Source: Roseburia sp. (GTDB taxonomy: Bacteria > Bacteroidota > Bacteroidia > Bacteroidales > Bacteroidaceae). From it: a stretch of 64,000 bases of DNA. This document shows positions 7,505-15,616 of this stretch, in pieces. A program made the position numbers and the translations under genes. How positions within the stretch are numbered: the stretch's first letter is position 1; each line of letters opens with the position of its first letter. The stretch covers positions 20,995 to 84,994 of the forward strand of contig JAMPEL010000007.1 of NCBI GenBank assembly GCA_023665185.1, in the 5' to 3' direction. The notes beneath the pieces are model-generated. The model searched no databases, was not told the origin of the DNA, and worked only from the letters and a program-made list of their open reading frames with translations.

Positions 7505-8980
7505 ATGAAAACGAATAACTGTGTGATTGCAGCTGTCGGGAAAGACAGTCTGCACAGGGAATGGATAAAAGACAAGGATGACATCAATTTTGACCTGCAT
7601 CTGATGGTATATGACGACTCGGCATCGCAATACGAGGCAGACACCCGTTTCATTTATCAAGCTAAAGGACGCAAGCTGAGACTGGTGTACGAATATCTCA
7701 GGCTGCATCCTGAATATATAGACCGATACGATTATTTTTTGCTTGCCGATGACGACATATCCGCCACAGCAAAACAAATATCCGATTTGTTTGCCGCAAT
7801 GGAGAAATACAAGTTGAAGATAGCACAGCCGGCATTGACCGACTCCTATTATTCATTCCGGCATACATTGCAAGACAAGAGATACAAACTGAGATACACG
7901 AACTTCGTGGAAATGATGTTCCCATGTTTCTCTCACGAAGCACTCAAAAAGGTGTTGTGTACATTCAATGAGAATCCCACAGGATGGGGTGTGGAATATC
8001 ATTGGGCACGACTTGTCGGAGACCCACGACACAATATGGCAATAATTGACGAGGTGGCTGTGCGGCATACCCGTCCTTTACAGTCGTGGACATGTGAGAA
8101 TTTCAGGTATATGCACGACTACATCAGGAAATACGGACTGTCAAAGCAAATAGAAGTGTATTCGTCCATACCTTCCGGCACGGAGCATGGCGCGCATCAC
8201 AGCGGAATGGTAAAGCAAGCGGTATTGCTCGTCACACATTTCTACGATGAGCACGTACTAAAGAAGTATGAACGGCTGAGAAAAGAGCTGCATGAGGACA
8301 CTTACGACATATACCTGCTATATAACACGGACAACAAGCGGGAAACATACCGTATTCCGGAAAGCGTAAACGCCTGCATTTACAACTTGGACGACATCAA
8401 TTCTTTAGGCTATGAGTCAATCATGGAAGAGATGCTGCCGGGCAGCTGTCATTTTCCGGTACTGAAGTTTTACAAGGATTATCCTTCATACTCACATTAT
8501 TGGTTTATTGAGTACGATGTGGAATTCACGTCTTCGTGGAATATGCTTTTGGATGCGTTCCGCCGCAAAAGATATGACTTCATAAGCTCGTGTGTGGAGA
8601 AATATGATGCTCAGAATAACGGCGACTGGTATTGGTGGAAAAGATTCAACAATGTGGGGTATCCGTTGGAGAAATGCGTGAAAGCATTCAATCCGATATG
8701 CAGATACTCAAACAGGGCTTTGAGATATATCGACAAGTTTCAGAAAGCCGGACATTCGGCACATTCCGAACTGTTGATTGCCACCTGTCTGTATAATGCG
8801 GGGTACAGTATCGCAGACTTCGGCGGAAAGAATGATTTTGTGTCTTATGGCAATATTGACAGGTTCTATATCAACAGGAAATATCCAGAATGCTCTACCA
8901 TGCGGTATCGCCCGATATTCACAAGAGAAGAAATGGCAGGACAAGTGGTATCGGGCAAGTTGTATCATCCAGTAAAATAA
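7505..8980 (+). CDS. Two-domain glycosyltransferase-like protein
   Basis: The product has 491 residues and no signal or membrane segment, so it is cytoplasmic. The N-terminal half (about 1-230) resembles DUF707-type proteins: CVIAAVGKDSLHREWI, FDLHLMVYDDS, and an acidic LLADDDI in the position of a DXD nucleotide-sugar site. The C-terminal half (about 240-491) has a second glycosyltransferase-A-like pattern: IYLLYNTDN, HYWFIEYDVEF with another acidic cluster, and a late His-Ser pair. Both halves probably bind a nucleotide sugar, making this a bifunctional enzyme or one with a degenerate half. It lies 2 nt after the UDP-xylose synthase and 40 nt before the GT14 fusion. Acceptor and linkage cannot be read from sequence. 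Confidence 0.6.
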   Translation: MKTNNCVIAAVGKDSLHREWIKDKDDINFDLHLMVYDDSASQYEADTRFIYQAKGRKLRLVYEYLRLHPEYIDRYDYFLLADDDISATAKQISDLFAAMEKYKLKIAQPALTDSYYSFRHTLQDKRYKLRYTNFVEMMFPCFSHEALKKVLCTFNENPTGWGVEYHWARLVGDPRHNMAIIDEVAVRHTRPLQSWTCENFRYMHDYIRKYGLSKQIEVYSSIPSGTEHGAHHSGMVKQAVLLVTHFYDEHVLKKYERLRKELHEDTYDIYLLYNTDNKRETYRIPESVNACIYNLDDINSLGYESIMEEMLPGSCHFPVLKFYKDYPSYSHYWFIEYDVEFTSSWNMLLDAFRRKRYDFISSCVEKYDAQNNGDWYWWKRFNNVGYPLEKCVKAFNPICRYSNRALRYIDKFQKAGHSAHSELLIATCLYNAGYSIADFGGKNDFVSYGNIDRFYINRKYPECSTMRYRPIFTREEMAGQVVSGKLYHPVK

Positions 8981-9020
8981 ACATCTAAAGTATGGTTAAA
9001 CTAAAAAAAGAAGACAGACA

Positions 9021-10493
9021 ATGAAACATGCAATTTTAATAATGGCGCACAAAGAGTTCGGACACTTGTACCATCTTGTAGAATATTTCCTGAAAGACTG
9101 CTATGTGTTTATCCATGTAGACAAGAAAAGCGGGTTTACAGAGATGGAGTTGGAAAGGCTAAGAGCTTTGGAACAAGTAAAGGCTGTATATCGCAAGTTC
9201 AGTGTGCATTGGGGCGGATTCAGCATTCTGAGATGCGAGATGTTCATGTTGAGAGATGCCATGAGCCAATGCGATGCGGAATATTTCCATCTGATAAGCG
9301 GACAGGACTACCCCGTATGCTCTCTCGGACAGTTCCTCGATTTCTTCGAGAAGAACAATGGGGCAAACTTTATCCAATATGTGCATCTGCCACATCCGCG
9401 ATGGGAAAGGAACACATTCACACGGTTCAGATATTTCTATGTCTACGACTGGATAAGGAACGGAAAGAAATCATACGGTCTTGTCAGAAAGCTGATTGAC
9501 TTTCAGAGAAAACTCTCCATCAAGAGGCGGATTCCCGACTTCTTCAACCACCTGTACGGCAATTCCCAATGGTTCTCGATAAACAGAAAGGCGGTAACTG
9601 ACTTGATGGAATATACAGACAAGCATCCGGCATTGTACAGAAGAATGTGGATGACTTTTGCACCGGAGGAGAGTTATATCGCTACCGTATTGGTGAATTT
9701 GACGAATGGAAAAGGAATCGTGCCCAACAACTGCCGGTTTATAAGGTGGAAATATGAGAACGGGAGCAGCCCTGCCAACCTGTGCGCCAGTCATTTCCGT
9801 ATGCTGATAGAAAGACAATACCTGTTTGCGAGAAAATTTGAGAGTCCATACAAGGAGGAACTGGTAAAGGCTATCGACAAGTATCTGATATACGGGCGAC
9901 AAGAACTGCAAATAATGCAGAATGGCGGATGGAAATACAATGGGTTCAGAAAATACATGTATGAGGAACAGTTCGTCAATGCCGTGATGCACATCCACAA
10001 ATATGTGGCAATAGAATCGGTACTGGACATGGGATGCGGTTCAGGTGCTTACGTGGCAGCATTGCGTGAGTGTGGAACTGCCGCAGCAGGATATGACGCA
10101 AATCCATATACAGAGGAACTGTCCAAATACCTGCTGAAAGCTGATGACGAGCCATGCGGTCAGGCTGACTTGACGGATGATTTGGAAATAGAGAGCGGTT
10201 TTGAGTTGGTGATTTGCAAGGATGTCCTGCCCTATATTCCTGAGGATATGGAACTGAAAGCCATTGAGAACCTCTCACAACTGTCTTCCAAGTATGTGCT
10301 GACAAGCTGGTACACAACAGACGAGAACACAGAAGGATGTGTGCGATGCCGCCAAGAAGAGGAGGTGATTGAATTGTTCAGTCATTACGGTTTCCACCTA
10401 AATGCCGTGCTTACTGCACAAGTCAGGGAGATTATGATGAAAGGACACAGCAACCTGTACTATCTTTTTGAAAAAGAGGACTTAACAGAATAA
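9021..10493 (+). CDS. GT14 glycosyltransferase fused to a SAM methyltransferase
   Basis: The product has 490 residues. Positions 1 to about 290 match the GT14 (core-2/I-branching and peptide O-xylosyltransferase) family: ILIMAHKEFGHL, YVFIHVDKKS, EYFHLISGQDYPV, GNSQWFSINRKAV and a late APEESYIATVL. After a linker, residues about 330-490 form a class I SAM methyltransferase with motif I VLDMGCGSG and a later LVICKDVLPYI. Bacterial GT14 proteins are usually about 290 residues, so the fusion is noteworthy: a sugar may be added and then methylated. The family includes animal xylosyltransferases that modify Ser in Gly-Ser contexts next to acidic residues, and this gene sits between a UDP-xylose synthase and a protein with acidic WGSD repeats. 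That functional link is inference. Confidence 0.8.
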   Translation: MKHAILIMAHKEFGHLYHLVEYFLKDCYVFIHVDKKSGFTEMELERLRALEQVKAVYRKFSVHWGGFSILRCEMFMLRDAMSQCDAEYFHLISGQDYPVCSLGQFLDFFEKNNGANFIQYVHLPHPRWERNTFTRFRYFYVYDWIRNGKKSYGLVRKLIDFQRKLSIKRRIPDFFNHLYGNSQWFSINRKAVTDLMEYTDKHPALYRRMWMTFAPEESYIATVLVNLTNGKGIVPNNCRFIRWKYENGSSPANLCASHFRMLIERQYLFARKFESPYKEELVKAIDKYLIYGRQELQIMQNGGWKYNGFRKYMYEEQFVNAVMHIHKYVAIESVLDMGCGSGAYVAALRECGTAAAGYDANPYTEELSKYLLKADDEPCGQADLTDDLEIESGFELVICKDVLPYIPEDMELKAIENLSQLSSKYVLTSWYTTDENTEGCVRCRQEEEVIELFSHYGFHLNAVLTAQVREIMMKGHSNLYYLFEKEDLTE

Positions 10494-10538
10494 ATAGAAC
10501 TCGCTTTTTAAGGTAAGAACAAGAAAAAATCAGCTGAT

Positions 10539-10697
10539 ATGAACAAGTATTGTAGAACATATCAAGACACAAGAAGTCCTCCACATTGTACATATATAAG
10601 TAAAACCATCCTTGTTAGGATATTCAAGGTAGCCATTCTCGCCATAAAGATTATTATGGCAACTATAAAGAAAACAAGAACAAAATATAAACCATGA
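10539..10697 (+). CDS. Small ORF of the effector B leader (52 aa)
   Basis: It encodes 52 residues: MNKYCRT...RSPPHC, then a hydrophobic/basic segment (VAILAIKIIMATIKK) and a basic tail. It corresponds to small ORFs 2 and 3 of the first island, which are split there by a frame difference. The intact form here suggests the peptide is a real product or leader. It begins 45 nt after the GT14 gene with no terminator between, and its TGA overlaps the next ATG by 4 nt. It may be a small membrane peptide. Confidence 0.5.
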   Translation: MNKYCRTYQDTRSPPHCTYISKTILVRIFKVAILAIKIIMATIKKTRTKYKP

Positions 10698-10762
10698 GCG
10701 GGAAAGCTGGTGTGCGCAGCCGGCTTGCCAGCCCCAAAAAAGAAAAAACAGAATTATTATGA
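10694..10762 (+). CDS. Small ORF coupled to effector B (22 aa)
   Basis: It encodes 22 residues (MSGKAGVRSRL... ending KTELL), the counterpart of the ORF at 1794 with the same length and the same ATGA overlap onto the effector start. It contains the leader hairpin 10701-10729. Confidence 0.5.
   Translation: MSGKAGVRSRLASPKKEKTELL
10701..10729 (+). promoter_or_regulatory. Leader hairpin before effector B
   Basis: GGAAAGCTGG pairs with CCGGCTTGCC (one A-G mismatch, one G-U pair) around the same 9-nt loop as at 1801-1829, 30 nt upstream of the effector start. Confidence 0.5.
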
Positions 10763-11694
10763 CAACAATTAAAAGATACAGCAGCGCGAAGCCCGCAAGC
10801 TATGCGGCAAGCGCACAGAGCAACAGCAATTCACCGAAAGGAAGTATAAATAGCCCATATACCCTGAACGAGTTCTACGATTACGAGAACGGCACATGGC
10901 CCGGAGGATATGTGGAAGGACTGGGATATGTGCCACCGGATGTAGTCATCTGGGGTTCGCAAAGCAGTTCATCCAACCCTGACTCATGGGGCAGCGACAT
11001 TTCTGATCCGTGGGGTAGTGACACCTCCGACCTCTGGGGCTCTGACGGAAGCAGCAGCAATCCGGGAAACACCGGCGGAGGCGGTGGTGGAGGCACTACC
11101 GGAGGTGGAAGACCCGGAGGAACAACAACTGGAGGAACAACGAGTGGGAATACAAATGAAAATGAAAGTCAAGAATCAGAAGAGTCTCGTCTAAAAAGCT
11201 ATTTTACAAAAGCGGAAGCTGAAGAACAATTCAGAATAGGAAGATGGCATGGAGGCTATATCACCGGATTAGGCTATGTGCTGCCCAACGCAACATCATT
11301 ACCTACCACTAAGATTTTCCCCAAAAACGGGGTTGAGGCATTGGCGAATGCGAAACTATTTGATGGTACTCCGTATATATTCAGTTCAGAAGTAATAAAC
11401 CGAAATGGCATAGACTGTAGCGGATTGGTTTCGGCAGCGTACAACATTGATCCACGTTGGAGCACCTCAGCAGTTCTATCTGGATTTACCCGCATCTCCG
11501 TAAATCAAACATCCTACGAGGCTTTTGTCAACAGTCTACAGATTGGAGACGTCTTGGTTTGGGATGGACATGCCGCACTACACGAAGGTGGCGGGAAACT
11601 CTTCCATGCACACGGAAAAGCCGTCAGCAGCACGTCCGATTTAAAGAGCTATTGGATAAAAGCAAAAGGGTATCCGGCTGTATATAGAAAATAG
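10759..11694 (+). CDS. Putative polymorphic effector B with NlpC/P60-like domain
   Basis: The product has 311 residues and no signal peptide. Residues 1-120 are nearly identical to effector A (motif WPGGYVEGLGYVPP at about 47-60, three WGSD repeats at 77-96, Gly-rich linker). A second, weaker copy of the motif (RWHGGYITGLGYVLP) follows at about 162-176, so this N-terminal module can be repeated. The C-terminal domain (about 188-311) fits NlpC/P60 cysteine peptidases, which cut peptidoglycan peptide bonds: Cys220 in GIDCSGLVSAAY, GDVLVWDGHAALH with His271, and a third polar residue near LFHAHG. A cell-wall-directed toxin or remodelling enzyme is plausible. It is co-directional with the UDP-xylose/GT operon and ends at a strong terminator. 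No dedicated immunity gene can be named; the lipoproteins downstream are candidates. Confidence 0.7.
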   Translation: MTTIKRYSSAKPASYAASAQSNSNSPKGSINSPYTLNEFYDYENGTWPGGYVEGLGYVPPDVVIWGSQSSSSNPDSWGSDISDPWGSDTSDLWGSDGSSSNPGNTGGGGGGGTTGGGRPGGTTTGGTTSGNTNENESQESEESRLKSYFTKAEAEEQFRIGRWHGGYITGLGYVLPNATSLPTTKIFPKNGVEALANAKLFDGTPYIFSSEVINRNGIDCSGLVSAAYNIDPRWSTSAVLSGFTRISVNQTSYEAFVNSLQIGDVLVWDGHAALHEGGGKLFHAHGKAVSSTSDLKSYWIKAKGYPAVYRK

Positions 11695-11747
11695 GATGAG
11701 AAAATCCATCAATACCTGACACTCTTTTATTTTATAAAAACAAGTCG

Positions 11748-11794
11748 AGGAGTCATATTTTTACTATCACAAGTAATATATGACTCCTTTTTTG
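11748..11794 (+). terminator. Intrinsic terminator of the sugar/effector B operon
   Basis: AGGAGTCATAT pairs with ATATGACTCCT around a 19-nt loop and is followed directly by a T run. It closes the transcription unit that begins at 6394. Confidence 0.85.
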
Positions 11795-11823
11795 CTGTTT
11801 ATGCAAAATAAGTCTTATCTTTG
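11792..11823 (+). promoter_or_regulatory. Promoter of the second lipoprotein operon
   Basis: TTG at 11792-11794 and TATCTTTG at 11816-11823 are separated by 21 nt, a good match to the Bacteroidota -33/-7 arrangement. It overlaps the T run of the preceding terminator and lies 38 nt upstream of the start at 11862. Confidence 0.75.
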
Positions 11824-11861
11824 TGCATATAATATATGTGTTAAGCTAAAATTAAAACATT

Positions 11862-12917
11862 ATGAAAACCAACACTTTCTATTGTGCCATATTGACAGCT
11901 CTTATTTGTATCGGATGCAACCATACAAACAAGGAAACAGTCATTTCTGAAACTAAAAAGGAGACAAAAACGAGGATTTTACCAGCCGCACCGCCAAAAC
12001 AGGAGGAGAAGAAAGACAGTGTGAAGACCATAGAATACGGATATGACAACAGCATGTTCGGGTATTTCAGATTTCCAGTCTCCAACGTTCAAGACTCCAT
12101 TCCTTCAGAAGAAATAGATGGTACCCAGTTTCTCTGCGGGTTTGAGGTGGACGAGGACAGTCTTATGTACTTTGTCGGCGAGAATCCCTTGCAGGTGGCA
12201 TGTTTCAACCAGACGCGGACGATGCTCTACAGGCGCGTGATAGAGGGACACGAGACGGAATATGACATGATGTGTATGCGCAACGACAGCATATATATCG
12301 TGGACGAAATACATCATACGCTGCTGAGAATGCACAAGGACGGAACGGGAAGCGTGGAAGAAATGCTGCTGGCGGATGACTCCATCAGACAGTGCAAGTT
12401 CCTTGACAACTGTTTCATGGCATACCGAGAGGAAGGAGAAATCAGTTTCGATGAGCTGTCAGAGAACAAATGGAACCAGAAGACATACGACTATGCGGCG
12501 AACCTGCTTGACGAGAGGACCATTACGCTAACTCATCTGGACACGCTGCTGACAGACTCCCCGATAAAGTCGTTAGACATCAATGAAGAGGGGGCACTAT
12601 GGTACTACCGCAGCTATATTGGAGAATATAAGGGATTATATTTGTACTACCGCTTAAAATGGCTGGAAAACGGGGAAGGCCGCATGGAACTACGGCTACA
12701 TGATAAAGAGGGGAATATGATATACACACGTTGGGTAGACAACAGCCGTCTCCCTATGTTCATTTTGCGTTCAAAAAACAGGAAATGGAGATACCTTCAT
12801 TTCCCTGAGTACGAGATGGTGCGCAACGGAAAGATGTATTCGCTGGGATACGCATGGAAGACAAATACTTTCATCGTAGCCACAATAGACCTTGCGGTGG
12901 CATTCCCGGATTTGTAA
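11862..12917 (+). CDS. Lipoprotein, beta-propeller-like (351 aa), paralogue
   Basis: Paralogue of 4144-5190 with the same lipoprotein signal (FYCAILTALICIGC). The central 150 residues are nearly identical, while the linker (about 30-75) and the last 90 residues diverge. The pattern of conserved core with variable ends fits recombination between islands. It is the first gene after the terminator of the effector B operon, under its own promoter, and is followed by a second lipoprotein at 12979. Function unknown; surface-exposed by analogy with other Bacteroidota lipoproteins. Confidence 0.65.
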   Translation: MKTNTFYCAILTALICIGCNHTNKETVISETKKETKTRILPAAPPKQEEKKDSVKTIEYGYDNSMFGYFRFPVSNVQDSIPSEEIDGTQFLCGFEVDEDSLMYFVGENPLQVACFNQTRTMLYRRVIEGHETEYDMMCMRNDSIYIVDEIHHTLLRMHKDGTGSVEEMLLADDSIRQCKFLDNCFMAYREEGEISFDELSENKWNQKTYDYAANLLDERTITLTHLDTLLTDSPIKSLDINEEGALWYYRSYIGEYKGLYLYYRLKWLENGEGRMELRLHDKEGNMIYTRWVDNSRLPMFILRSKNRKWRYLHFPEYEMVRNGKMYSLGYAWKTNTFIVATIDLAVAFPDL

Positions 12918-12978
12918 GGCAACGATATAAAAACAATTCCCAGACCAAATAGAATTAATGTGCGCAATGAAATCAATC

Positions 12979-13698
12979 ATGAGAACCAATAAGTTCTATT
13001 GTTACATATTGATAGCTCTTATTTGTATCGGATGCAACCATACAAACAAGGAGGCTGCTATTTCTGAGACTAAAAAGGAGGCAAAACCTACTGCACCATC
13101 CGCCGCATCGCCAAAGCAGGAAGCAACGAGGGACAGCGTGAAGGCAACAGACAACGAAAAGGCATACACGCATTCTGTGTACTACTACTATTATTATGAG
13201 CTGCAAAACACAAGAATGGACGACAACATTATAGAGATACGCTATGATGGAGACAGCGTAGTGGAAGGCTATTTCTGGGGAACAAGTGATGAATTTGACG
13301 AAGCAAGAGAAGGGTATTATCCCGGATTCATCGTATTGCCAATGAAAGAGCTGAAAATACGCACCGATTCCATATTCTTTGCGCTGGACTCCCGTGGCAA
13401 GGATTATTTCAGCAACTACATTGACGTGTCCATACATTCATGCGAGGAGGCAAAAGAGAACGGCTATCACCCGTGGTTGCAATATTACAGCTACTTCTAC
13501 GATAGTGTCAGCTACAAATGCGCCATCGTCAATGACACTATCATACTCAACAATAACGACAAATCAAAATACCGGTATAATGGCATCAAGAAGTTTGTAA
13601 AAACCGACTTGGAGGACATCAAGAAAATAAATAGAAGTTTGGGAAAAGAAGAAGAAATCCAAAACAGAAAAAACAATACAGATAATTATACAGAATAG
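12979..13698 (+). CDS. Lipoprotein with shared N-terminal cassette (239 aa)
   Basis: The start at 12979 is preferred over ATGs at 12958 and 12967 because it aligns MRTNKFYCYILIALICIGC with the other two lipoproteins. The first 55 residues (signal, lipidated Cys and the KPTAPSAASPKQE linker) match those lipoproteins. The rest is unrelated: a Tyr-rich segment (VYYYYYYELQ) and an acidic soluble domain without recognisable motifs. The gene thus looks like a swapped passenger on a common secretion cassette. It lies 61 nt after the previous gene and 12 nt before the 399-aa duplicate, so one operon is likely. Confidence 0.6.
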   Translation: MRTNKFYCYILIALICIGCNHTNKEAAISETKKEAKPTAPSAASPKQEATRDSVKATDNEKAYTHSVYYYYYYELQNTRMDDNIIEIRYDGDSVVEGYFWGTSDEFDEAREGYYPGFIVLPMKELKIRTDSIFFALDSRGKDYFSNYIDVSIHSCEEAKENGYHPWLQYYSYFYDSVSYKCAIVNDTIILNNNDKSKYRYNGIKKFVKTDLEDIKKINRSLGKEEEIQNRKNNTDNYTE

Positions 13699-13710
13699 AA
13701 TCAGAACATT

Positions 13711-14910
13711 ATGAAAACAACCGTAATATATGTATGCACCATTCTCTTTCTTTTCTCATTGAAAATTCAGAGCAGGGCTATTCCACACACACAAGGCAAT
13801 GACTCAACACCTCTTTTCCAAGCGTTCCTGAACGAATTTGCCACATACGGGAAAGAAAAGATTGATTCCGCCACATTCGGACACAAATTTTTTGACTCTC
13901 AGGTAGACAAAGAGAAATATGAGGCGTTCCTCCCCAAAAATTCCAATTGCCTTTGTCTGGAAGATGACGTCCTCTGGCAGGCTGGGAGCATGATACAGAA
14001 AGGAGACATTATCGCGGTATTTCTAAAAAGGCACTGCTTTGAGGACGAATATGAGTCATACTGCGACTATATGGTAATTACATATACCCGAGAGGGGAAG
14101 CTGACAGACTACAGGTCGGTTGGACGCTCAGGCAGATTGTACGAATGCAGCATTGAAGGCGACACGCGCAATATAAGCATGACATCGGTATGTGGCGACC
14201 TGCTCAACAAGGAACAGCTGAGAGACTACGGGGATTTGATATATGCAATGACAAAGAAGAAGTTCACGGTTTCCAAAGAGGGGAAGATAAAGGAAAAGGC
14301 CATCGGAAAGCAATGGATAAAATCCGTGGTGCAAAAGGACGGGATAGTAAGAAAAGTGGAGTTTGAGGATTATGTTAATCTTTTCCTCCCATTGGAAGGC
14401 GACAAGATACCAGACGAGTGGCAGAGCAAAACACCATACAAGGAATTGGAATACAGTTATGCCAAAACATTCATCCCCGACAGTGCCGACTGCAATTGTG
14501 AGAGGAGAAACCTGCTTTGGCATCCGTGTTTTAAACAGGAACGCAACGATTTCATTGCTGTTTTCTTGCATAAGCTCTGTGATTTGCCCAAAGAAGGATG
14601 TATGTATACAGACTACCTCATCATCACCTACTCTAAAGACGGGACGGTGATAGACATGCAACGCATCGTACGCCGAGGGGATTTATGGGAGGCGTACATA
14701 GACGAATCATCGACAGCATCGTCCATTCTTGTCAAGCAGGGGTTTATAGATGAAAAGAGTATAGATGCCAGACTGCATGTATTGCCCATAGATGTTATTG
14801 TAACCCAATACGACATCACTCCGGACGGGAAAATACACCAGAAAACAGTCGGGACATATCATTCGACCTGCCATCATGCCGATTACGGATACAGGTTTGT
14901 TTTTGAATAA
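13711..14910 (+). CDS. Secreted protein with internal duplication (399 aa), copy B
   Basis: Nearly identical to 2879-4078; I find three base differences (two near codons 9-11, one near codon 390, Leu to His). The signal peptide and two Cys-containing halves are as in copy A. Identity stops at both gene ends although the surrounding genes are paralogous but diverged, which points to recent gene conversion or duplication of this gene alone. It follows the 239-residue lipoprotein by 12 nt and probably shares its transcript. Confidence 0.7.
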   Translation: MKTTVIYVCTILFLFSLKIQSRAIPHTQGNDSTPLFQAFLNEFATYGKEKIDSATFGHKFFDSQVDKEKYEAFLPKNSNCLCLEDDVLWQAGSMIQKGDIIAVFLKRHCFEDEYESYCDYMVITYTREGKLTDYRSVGRSGRLYECSIEGDTRNISMTSVCGDLLNKEQLRDYGDLIYAMTKKKFTVSKEGKIKEKAIGKQWIKSVVQKDGIVRKVEFEDYVNLFLPLEGDKIPDEWQSKTPYKELEYSYAKTFIPDSADCNCERRNLLWHPCFKQERNDFIAVFLHKLCDLPKEGCMYTDYLIITYSKDGTVIDMQRIVRRGDLWEAYIDESSTASSILVKQGFIDEKSIDARLHVLPIDVIVTQYDITPDGKIHQKTVGTYHSTCHHADYGYRFVFE

Positions 14911-14946
14911 TACACGAATGCGGGATAAGACTCAGGCAATATTTTG

Positions 14947-14954
14947 TATCTTTG
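14947..14954 (+). promoter_or_regulatory. -7 box before the TPR-like gene pair
   Basis: TATCTTTG lies 27 nt upstream of the ATG at 14981. This supports a start downstream of it rather than the longer frame that begins inside the previous gene. Confidence 0.55.
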
Positions 14955-14980
14955 TCAAAACGATTAACCTCATAGCTAAT

Positions 14981-15592
14981 ATGTGTAACAAAACAAAATC
15001 AGATATGGAGAATCACAAGAAACACAAGGTAAGGAATTATTCCATCAATTATTCCATCGCAACGTTTTTTTGTCTTGGTGCATTGCTGGCATTATATATC
15101 ATGTTCTGCAATAAAGAGGCTGACAAGGAGAAAAAATTGTCGGAAACAGAAGAGCGCGTAGAATTTGTCATACACAGAGAAATAGATTATGCAATGGCAC
15201 ATGGAGATGTCGAAAAGGGGATAGCATTGGCAAACATTGCTGAACGTATTTACACAGACTATCCTGGGCTGCCATTTATAAAGGGGATGGCATATTACAA
15301 TCTCGGCAACAAGCAGCATGCCAATGCCGAGTTTCATCGTGCGTATGCCATGTACGACTCTTTACTGAAAAAGAAACCCAATATAAACCATGCGTATTAC
15401 AAAGCTGTTAGCCTGCAAATGTTGGGCGACTCAGCCGGTTATAACAGAGAGCTGGACAGCATACAACACACAGAGCTATATCGCAAGGAACTCCCTTCTT
15501 TAGACTTTATCATTAGCGACAGCCGCGAAATAACATGCGAGGAAAGATGCTCTTTTATTGGCATCGACAGATTTCACTACCAACTTAACTGA
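14981..15592 (+). CDS. Membrane-anchored TPR-like protein
   Basis: The start at 14981 is chosen because a promoter lies at 14947-14954; MENHKKHK at 15005 is an alternative. One membrane segment (ATFFCLGALLALYIMFC) near the N-terminus is followed by a helical domain with TPR-like repeats (GIALANIAERIYTDYPGLPFIKGMAYYN; AEFHRAYAMYDSLLKKKPN). A related protein follows 24 nt downstream, and both end in a similar 'NRELDSI' region. The domain probably mediates protein contacts at the periplasmic face. No enzyme motif. Confidence 0.55.
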   Translation: MCNKTKSDMENHKKHKVRNYSINYSIATFFCLGALLALYIMFCNKEADKEKKLSETEERVEFVIHREIDYAMAHGDVEKGIALANIAERIYTDYPGLPFIKGMAYYNLGNKQHANAEFHRAYAMYDSLLKKKPNINHAYYKAVSLQMLGDSAGYNRELDSIQHTELYRKELPSLDFIISDSREITCEERCSFIGIDRFHYQLN

Positions 15593-15616
15593 CAATACAG
15601 AAATAACAACACTGAA

